Source: Candidatus Moraniibacteriota bacterium | Lineage (GTDB): Bacteria > Patescibacteriota > Minisyncoccia > Moranbacterales > GCA-2747515 | Length of the DNA stretch: 9,445 nt | Assembly (NCBI GenBank): GCA_030592425.1 | Contig: JAUVJK010000031.1 | Location: forward strand, 1 to 9,445 | Direction: 5' to 3' | In this document: positions 5,989 through 9,445 of the stretch, piece after piece | How positions within the stretch are numbered: position 1 is the first letter of the stretch | How the letters are laid out: each line of letters begins with the position of its first letter | Made by a program: the position numbers and the translations under genes | The notes under the pieces: generated by a model | Database searches by the model: none | What the model saw: only the letters and a program-made list of their open reading frames with translations | What the model was told of the DNA's origin: nothing

Positions 5989-6048
5989 GTCGATGAATTT
6001 GTTGCACAGATCCGTATCGACGATGAGCTTGATCTCGGGAAGGGTTAG
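5989..6048 (+). pseudogene. Relic of an ABC-F gene 3' end
   Basis: Twenty codons reading VDEFVAQIRIDDELDLGKG and TAG, matching the C-terminus of the intact ABC-F protein except Glu for Asp at the third residue. Upstream, the frame runs into a TAG at 5968 with no start and no further similarity, so this is a fragment. Seven of the eight base differences from the intact gene are synonymous, which means this copy evolved under coding constraint before it was truncated. It therefore comes from a diverged allele or paralogue rather than a fresh duplication. The sequence after its stop also matches that after the intact gene. Confidence 0.85.
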
Positions 6049-6062
6049 CATATAAAAAACAG
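5989..6062 (+). repeat. 74-bp diverged direct repeat, right copy
   Basis: The partner of 4440-4513: ABC-F relic plus the CATATAAAAAACAG that follows the stop in both places. The repeats are 1549 bp apart start to start and enclose the phosphoribosyltransferase gene with its palindromes and terminator. Confidence 0.85.
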
Positions 6063-6086
6063 AGTCTTTATGACTCTGTTTTTTTT
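6054..6086. terminator. Intrinsic terminator after the ABC-F relic
   Basis: CAGAGTC (6060-6066) and GACTCTG (6072-6078) pair around TTTAT, with A6 before and T8 after. It is the counterpart of the terminator at 4505-4535. The stems share only the opening CAG, yet both pair fully, so the change was compensated. It may still end transcripts from the minus-strand ZIP gene. Confidence 0.8.
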
Positions 6087-6109
6087 GCTGGAATTCTCTG
6101 TGGAGAGAT

Positions 6110-6214
6110 TTATAATAAGAAGTTATCGATCAAGATCGTGCGATCACCACGTTTTATGAGTTTGCGTGCAATAGCACTGCCGATAAGGCTAAGGGTCACT
6201 GCTATTTTCTTGAT
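6110..6214 (-). pseudogene. Relic of an NAD-dependent epimerase/dehydratase N-terminus
   Basis: On the minus strand, 34 codons from an ATC at 6214 to a TAA at 6112-6110 read IKKIAVTLSLIGSAIARKLI and then KRGDRTILIDNFLL. This fits the first beta-alpha-beta unit of SDR epimerases, whose usual form is K-I-x-V-T-G-G-A-G-F-I-G-S, a helix, then R-G-D and a strand ending in IDN. The glycine-rich GGAGF part is replaced by LSL, consistent with a small internal deletion. The rest of the enzyme is absent, and the ATC may be a decayed ATG. The first 26 bases overlap, in another frame, the last codons of the ZIP gene. Recognition is by eye over a short stretch, so confidence is moderate. Confidence 0.5.
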
Positions 6215-7076
6215 TTATTGATGTGTCGTTCATTAATTGCTCAGTTGTGTGTATCTCGTTTGTATTATGATTTTCTTCGTCATGGTCTTCTTCGGCTGTC
6301 ATGTGATCATGTTCGTGGGAATGTGGTACGAATGAGTTTGCAAGGATCATTGTGCTGATGCCGATGATAAAAACAAAGACATGCGTCCATTCAGTATGTG
6401 TTTCCCGTGAGCTGTGCACTGCGTGTGGCACGAGATCACGGAAAAGTACATAGATAAATCCACCAGCAGCAAATCCGATGAGTAGGGCTATGAAAGATTC
6501 GATCGAAGCGAATGTAACACCGAGTAGGACACCGATCAAAATTGTACTTGATGTGAGAAAATTGTAGGCAAGAGCTCGCTTTGTCGAATAGCCAGCTTCG
6601 CGCAAGACAAAAAATTCTGAGATCTCTTGCACGATCTCATGGAGGAAGATACCGATCGTTGCAGCAATTCCGATATGGACGTCAATCATAAATGCACCGG
6701 CAAGGAGGATACCATCACCGAGATTATGAAAGCTGTCACTCCAGAGCATACGGCGCGCATCGATATGTGAGTGTTTTTTGTTACAGCTTGGTGGAAGTGT
6801 ATGATGATGATGTCCTGCAGGGATAAGGCGTGTAACGGCTTCGATGATCAGGACACCAAAGGCAATGCTACCAATTGCAATCCATGGTGATGTTGCGAGA
6901 TGAAAAGTTTCTGTGACCATCGCGTAGATCAAAACAAGGAAGACGCCACCAGAAAAAGTTGTAAGGTATTGAGCTCTTTTCTCTAGAAATTTCCCAAAAC
7001 CCTTCCATACAAAAATAACGCCGATCAAAGAGGCAAGCATGACGATAAATGCACAGAGTAAGATCATGGAAAGCAT
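6189..7076 (-). CDS. ZIP-family divalent metal (probably zinc) transporter
   Basis: A 295-aa inner-membrane transporter with about eight predicted helices. The metal site of the family is visible: helix 4 HNLGDG (His117, Asn118, Asp121) and helix 5 HEIVQEISE (His146, Glu147, Glu151). The cytoplasmic loop between helices 3 and 4 is rich in His (GHHHH at 88-92, His102, His104), as usual for ZIP proteins. Helices 6-8 fill about 170-250. An unusual hydrophilic tail follows (252-295), with HSHEHDH and more His/Asp/Glu that could bind metal; its last residues overlap an epimerase relic in another frame, so the tail may be extended by recombination. The start at 7076 has no SD. It is divergent from the Zur-like gene, supporting zinc uptake under Zur control. 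Confidence 0.85.
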   Translation of the reverse strand: MLSMILLCAFIVMLASLIGVIFVWKGFGKFLEKRAQYLTTFSGGVFLVLIYAMVTETFHLATSPWIAIGSIAFGVLIIEAVTRLIPAGHHHHTLPPSCNKKHSHIDARRMLWSDSFHNLGDGILLAGAFMIDVHIGIAATIGIFLHEIVQEISEFFVLREAGYSTKRALAYNFLTSSTILIGVLLGVTFASIESFIALLIGFAAGGFIYVLFRDLVPHAVHSSRETHTEWTHVFVFIIGISTMILANSFVPHSHEHDHMTAEEDHDEENHNTNEIHTTEQLMNDTSINQENSSDP

Positions 7077-7103
7077 AGGACTTTAAAACTAATTTATACT
7101 ATT

Positions 7104-7131
7104 ATTATATGTAGTAGAAGATACTTGTCAA
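7104..7131 (-). promoter_or_regulatory. Fully consensus promoter of the ZIP gene
   Basis: On the minus strand TTGACA (7131-7126) and TATAAT (7109-7104) both match consensus fully, spaced 16 bp. So strong a promoter on a metal importer implies tight repression. The leader would be about 20 nt without an SD. Confidence 0.8.
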
Positions 7132-7134
7132 GTA
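7122..7134. promoter_or_regulatory. Palindrome on the ZIP -35 box, candidate operator
   Basis: TACTTG, a central T, then CAAGTA: a perfect 13-bp palindrome covering the whole -35 box of the ZIP promoter. A repressor here would block polymerase. The neighbouring Fur/Zur-type protein is the obvious candidate, though this sequence differs from the TGCAAA sites beside it. Confidence 0.45.
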
Positions 7135-7136
7135 AT

Positions 7137-7174
7137 TGCAAAAGATTTGCATTTAGAGTATGCTGTATGCAAAT
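7137..7174. promoter_or_regulatory. Cluster of TGCAAA/TTTGCA half-sites, candidate Zur operator
   Basis: TGCAAA (7137-7142), TTTGCA (7146-7151) and TGCAAA (7168-7173) form two overlapping inverted pairs. One is a close pair with a three-base spacer. The other is ATTTGCAT (7145-7152) with ATGCAAAT (7167-7174), spaced 14. The cluster lies between the ZIP promoter and the regulator's start, so one set of sites could control both genes. Confidence 0.5.
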
Positions 7175-7180
7175 GATATT
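7152..7180 (+). promoter_or_regulatory. Possible promoter of the Zur-like gene, near-leaderless
   Basis: TTTAGA (7152-7157, 4/6) and GATATT (7175-7180, 4/6) are 17 bp apart. The ATG at 7189 begins nine bases after the -10 box, so the transcript would have almost no leader, like the phosphoribosyltransferase gene. The boxes are weak and overlap the TGCAAA sites, which suits autorepression. Confidence 0.35.
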
Positions 7181-7188
7181 AAAACGCT

Positions 7189-7632
7189 ATGATACTTATC
7201 AAAGACAAACAAATTGATTATTTTGTGACATTGCTTCACAAAGCCAGTCTCAAAGCAACACCAACGCGTATCGCTGTGTTAAAAGTATTAGAGAAAGAGC
7301 ATAAACCTCTGAGTATTGCTATTTTACAGAAAAGAATAGGCGAACAAAAGATCGATACGGCAACAGTGTATCGGATGATGCAGTCATTCCAAGAGAAAGG
7401 CATTGTTCGTCGTGTTGACCTACGTCATACACATGCACACTATGAGCTTGCAACACGTGCTGACCATCATCACATCACATGTGAGCGTTGTGGAAAGATT
7501 GAGGATATTCCGTGGTGTGATCTCGCACCAATAGTGAAGAAGGCGCTTTGCCAAAGTGTGACATTTACACAAATCACAGACCATACATTTGAGCTTTTTG
7601 GGATTTGTCGATCATGTGCAGATGAGGAATGA
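7189..7632 (+). CDS. Fur-family metalloregulator, probably Zur
   Basis: A 147-aa dimeric DNA-binding protein of typical family length. Residues about 18-80 are the winged helix, with recognition helix DTATVYRMMQSFQEKG (56-71). The C-terminal part carries the structural zinc site as two CxxC pairs (Cys98/Cys101 and Cys140/Cys143) and the sensing ligands His82, His84, Glu86 and the HHH run 93-95. Family members sense iron, zinc, manganese or peroxide; divergence from a ZIP transporter and the shared operator-like cluster favour zinc. No SD is present and the start at 7189 follows a -10-like box closely. The alternative ATG at 7173 is out of frame. It ends in TGA. The DUF2202 gene follows after 87 bp with its own -10 box. 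Confidence 0.85.
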   Translation: MILIKDKQIDYFVTLLHKASLKATPTRIAVLKVLEKEHKPLSIAILQKRIGEQKIDTATVYRMMQSFQEKGIVRRVDLRHTHAHYELATRADHHHITCERCGKIEDIPWCDLAPIVKKALCQSVTFTQITDHTFELFGICRSCADEE

Positions 7633-7667
7633 AGAATGACTATGTGGAAGAATGAAAGGTATTATTG

Positions 7668-7673
7668 TATAAT
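7668..7673 (+). promoter_or_regulatory. -10 box before the DUF2202 lipoprotein gene
   Basis: A perfect TATAAT 46 bases before the ATG at 7720. There is no good -35 box at 16-18 bp upstream and no extended TGn, so the promoter may depend on an activator or be weak. Transcript start would be near 7680. Confidence 0.35.
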
Positions 7674-7719
7674 GCGTAATAGGAAGTGTAAAAAGTATTA
7701 ATTTATTGAGAAAATTATT

Positions 7720-8514
7720 ATGACAAAATATATAGTAGCAAGTTTTGCTGCAATCGTTATCCTTTCTGGCTGTACGGGTATAGAGAGAACAGTGACAGAG
7801 AGTGATGAAGTACAGACAGCATCACAGGTCGCAGGTGTGCAAGAGGAATATGTTGCACTAATTGATAATTTACATGCACGAGATCTTATGGATAACATTC
7901 CTGTCGGAACATTGACACAAGCAGAAGAAGATGGGTTAATTTTGATGCGTGAAGAAGAAAAATTGGCGCGAGACGTTTATCTTACACTGTATGATAAGTG
8001 GGGTGAGAGGATCTTCAGTAACATTGCATCGAGTGAACAAACACACACGGATACAGTGAAATATTTGATCGATCGCTATGATCTCGAGGATCCCGTGAAA
8101 GATGATACAATCGGTGTTTTTACGGATCCAAAAATGCAAAAACTTTATGATGATCTTGTAGTACAAGGAAGTGTATCAGTTGGCGATGCTTTCATCGTTG
8201 GTATGACAATTGAAGACCTCGATATCAAAGACCTACAGGATCTTCTGGCAGAAACGCAGAGTGAAGATATCCGCATTGCCTATGAAAATTTGTTGCGAGG
8301 CTCCCGTAATCATATGCGCGCATTCAATCGACAATTAGAGCGTGAGGGTTTGACGTATGAAGCACAATTTTTAACACAAGAAGAAATTGATGAGATGCTT
8401 GCAGGGGAACAAGAACACGGATCAGGTGGAGGCGGAAACGTCGGCGGACAGGGTGGACGTGGACAGGGTGGACGTGGTGGAAACGGTGGCGGTGGACAGG
8501 GAGGAAACCGCTAA
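7720..8514 (+). CDS. DUF2202 ferritin-like lipoprotein with glycine-rich tail
   Basis: 264 aa. Residues 1-18 are a lipoprotein signal peptide (TKY, hydrophobic stretch, lipobox LSGC with Cys18), so the mature protein is lipid-anchored outside the cytoplasmic membrane. A disordered linker runs to about 50. Residues about 65-228 match DUF2202, a ferritin-like four-helix domain: LMREEEKLARDVYLTLYDKW (75-94), FSNIASSEQTHTDTVKYLID (99-118), then helices around 152-180 and 182-205. Likely metal or structural ligands are the Glu cluster 78-80, Glu106 and His109, Glu165 and His198; assignment is by pattern only. Residues 234-264 are almost pure Gly with Gln, Asn and Arg, built partly from a 15-bp tandem repeat. 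No biochemical role is established for the family to my knowledge. No SD; the leader is AT-rich. Position after the Zur-like gene hints at metal handling, which is inference. Confidence 0.8.
   Translation: MTKYIVASFAAIVILSGCTGIERTVTESDEVQTASQVAGVQEEYVALIDNLHARDLMDNIPVGTLTQAEEDGLILMREEEKLARDVYLTLYDKWGERIFSNIASSEQTHTDTVKYLIDRYDLEDPVKDDTIGVFTDPKMQKLYDDLVVQGSVSVGDAFIVGMTIEDLDIKDLQDLLAETQSEDIRIAYENLLRGSRNHMRAFNRQLEREGLTYEAQFLTQEEIDEMLAGEQEHGSGGGGNVGGQGGRGQGGRGGNGGGGQGGNR
8446..8475 (+). repeat. 15-bp exact tandem repeat in the glycine-rich tail
   Basis: GGACAGGGTGGACGT occurs twice head to tail and a partial third (GGTGGACAGGG) follows near 8491-8501. Each unit encodes five residues of the Gly-Gln-Gly-Gly-Arg type in frame. 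Replication slippage could change the tail length between strains. Confidence 0.8.
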
Positions 8515-8540
8515 AATTCTATAGTAGTGTCTTGTTCGGA

Positions 8541-8573
8541 AGCTCTCTGTATATTTTGTACAGAGGGCTTTTC
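8541..8573 (+). terminator. Intrinsic terminator of the DUF2202 gene
   Basis: AGCTCTCTGTA (8541-8551) pairs with TACAGAGGGCT (8559-8569) with one wobble pair around a seven-base loop. It is followed by TTT and a pyrimidine-rich tail, 26 bases after the TAA stop. Confidence 0.75.
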
Positions 8574-8581
8574 CTTATGAA

Positions 8582-8610
8582 GCGACAGAAAGAAAAGAGG
8601 ATGTTAATAT
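8582..8610 (+). promoter_or_regulatory. Possible promoter of the EEP-family gene
   Basis: GCGACA (8582-8587, 4/6) and TAATAT (8605-8610, 4/6) are 17 bp apart, just after the upstream terminator. Transcription would start about ten bases before the ATG at 8627. Weak matches, supported mainly by position. Confidence 0.3.
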
Positions 8611-8626
8611 AGGAAATATTCAGTAG

Positions 8627-9382
8627 ATGAACAAGATCATGAAAAAGAAGAGCCTAACAATTGCACATAGTAATCTCCAGTGTGGCGTGAATGCAACTAA
8701 AGGATGGTGGCATTATGCACTTCTTTCGTGGCGTTATTTTTTTCCGCATTCTCTCCGTGCTGCACATAGAACGAAGCGCTTTATCAATGATGAATTACTT
8801 GATGTGATCTCTTTCAGTGAGATCGAGGGCATATCCTTTCGTAGCGGAGGGATCGATCACATGCAATATCTCGCAAAGCGTACTGGTCTCAAATATGTGC
8901 GATTTTTTGCAACACATCGCGTGCGGGGAATTATCAATCAAGGCAACGCGATCATGTCCAAATACCCGATCAAACGATTGCAAGAACATCGCTTGCCAGG
9001 CGCTGGACAGTCACGTTTTCTGGGTTCTTGTGAACTCGATGTGAACGGCACAGCTGTCGCGTACTTTGTCACACATTTGGGTCTGAGTAAAAAAGATCGC
9101 GTATTACAAATAAAAAAGATCAGTAAAATCATCGCACAAACAAAAAATGAACACATTATCCTTGCAGGTGATTTCAATACAATAGATCACGATGAACTCG
9201 TACCGATTACCAAACAATTACAAGATATTCCCTTTGCAGAAAATTACCCCTCATGGAATCCAACACGCACACTCGACTATATTTTTGTCTCAAAAGCGCT
9301 AACAGTTGAGGATCAAGCCGTCCTCACAAGCGCCCGCTTCTCCGATCATTTACCTCTACGCGCAAAGATCAAAATTGACTAA
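8627..9382 (+). CDS. Endonuclease/exonuclease/phosphatase (EEP) family hydrolase
   Basis: 251 aa, one EEP domain. In order: N-terminal strand with Asn16 (AHSNLQ), the metal-binding Glu65 (VISFSEIEG), GNAIMSKYPI (107-115), catalytic His150 (FVTHLGL), Asp182 and Asn184 (LAGDFNT), Asp217 (TLDYIFVS), and Asp240-His241 (FSDHLPL). The set is complete, so an active metal-dependent phosphodiesterase or phosphatase is likely. EEP members cut DNA, phosphoinositides or sphingomyelin and the substrate cannot be told here. A tryptophan-rich insert (WWHYALLSWRYFF, 27-39) lies before the Glu and is not a clean signal peptide; I cannot place the protein in the cell. The ATG at 8627 has only a distant AGGA upstream; Met5 is a possible alternative start. 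It is transcribed alone. Confidence 0.85.
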   Translation: MNKIMKKKSLTIAHSNLQCGVNATKGWWHYALLSWRYFFPHSLRAAHRTKRFINDELLDVISFSEIEGISFRSGGIDHMQYLAKRTGLKYVRFFATHRVRGIINQGNAIMSKYPIKRLQEHRLPGAGQSRFLGSCELDVNGTAVAYFVTHLGLSKKDRVLQIKKISKIIAQTKNEHIILAGDFNTIDHDELVPITKQLQDIPFAENYPSWNPTRTLDYIFVSKALTVEDQAVLTSARFSDHLPLRAKIKID

Positions 9383-9402
9383 TGTCGTGGGAATGCTAAG
9401 AT
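9375..9402 (+). promoter_or_regulatory. Extended -10 promoter of the next gene
   Basis: TTGACT (9375-9380) and TAAGAT (9397-9402) are 16 bp apart, and TGC directly precedes the -10 box, giving an extended -10. The -35 box overlaps the TAA stop of the EEP gene. The transcript would begin about 9409 and carry an unstructured, A/C-rich leader. Confidence 0.6.
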
Positions 9403-9431
9403 GAAGACAGAATTGAACTAACAACAACAAT

Positions 9432-9445
9432 ATGACAAAAAAAGT
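9432..9445 (+). CDS. 5' end of a gene cut by the window edge
   Basis: ATG at 9432 followed by ACA AAA AAA (MTKK), then the window ends. There is no SD; the leader ACTAACAACAACAAT is unstructured. The call rests on the good promoter just upstream at the right distance and on a lysine-rich start like other genes here. The product cannot be told. Confidence 0.45.

Noticed and set aside
4500..6062. Idea of a transposon or insertion sequence between the 74-bp repeats
   Set aside because: No transposase, integrase or terminal inverted repeats are present, and the repeats are diverged coding sequence rather than a short target duplication.
7631..7655. Direct repeat GAAGAATGA at 7631-7639 and 7647-7655
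   Set aside because: Nine bases in an A/G-rich stretch just after a gene end, no symmetry and no link to a promoter; probably chance.

Overview
The window looks like a piece of a bacterial chromosome with moderate to low GC. It carries eight complete genes, two genes cut by the window edges and two gene remnants. The style (short compact genes, AT-rich leaders, a HTH-phosphoribosyltransferase of a kind I associate with candidate phyla, a DUF2202 lipoprotein) suggests a Patescibacteria/CPR-like or other small-genome bacterium. No rRNA or marker gene is present, so this is inference. TGA serves as a normal stop (fur-type gene, small membrane protein), which argues against the code-25 lineages Gracilibacteria and Absconditabacteria. 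Promoters are sigma70-like with -35/-10 spacing of 16-17 bp, and nearly every transcription unit ends in a clear hairpin terminator.

Layout. 1-20: first codons of a minus-strand gene with a good Shine-Dalgarno (SD), divergent from a TrmB-type regulator (166-921); a palindrome and a consensus promoter lie between them. 1010-1429 (-): a small four-helix membrane protein with a TTG start and its own promoter and terminator. 1559-2866 (-): an OFA-family MFS transporter. 3045-4499 (+): an ABC-F ATPase. 4729-5904 (+): a winged-helix/phosphoribosyltransferase fusion, preceded by three copies of a palindrome that contains a TATAAT box and ends in an ATG. 5989-6048: a 60-bp relic of a second ABC-F 3' end. 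6110-6214 (-): a relic of an NAD-dependent epimerase N-terminus that overlaps the end of the next gene. 6189-7076 (-): a ZIP zinc transporter, divergent from a Fur/Zur-type regulator (7189-7632). 7720-8514: a DUF2202 ferritin-like lipoprotein with a glycine-rich tail. 8627-9382: an endonuclease/exonuclease/phosphatase (EEP) family enzyme. 9432-end: start of another gene.

The most unusual part is 4440-6214. The phosphoribosyltransferase regulator sits between two diverged 74-bp copies of the ABC-F 3' end plus the start of its terminator. Almost all differences between the copies are synonymous. This suggests the locus was built by recombination between alleles or paralogues, with the regulator as the cargo. 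The regulator's start codon lies inside the third copy of the palindrome, at leaderless distance from a perfect -10 box, which suggests an autoregulated leaderless gene. The second coherent module is metal homeostasis: a Zur-like gene and a ZIP transporter share a 112-bp divergent region with several TGCAAA/TTTGCA half-sites and a palindrome on the ZIP -35 box.
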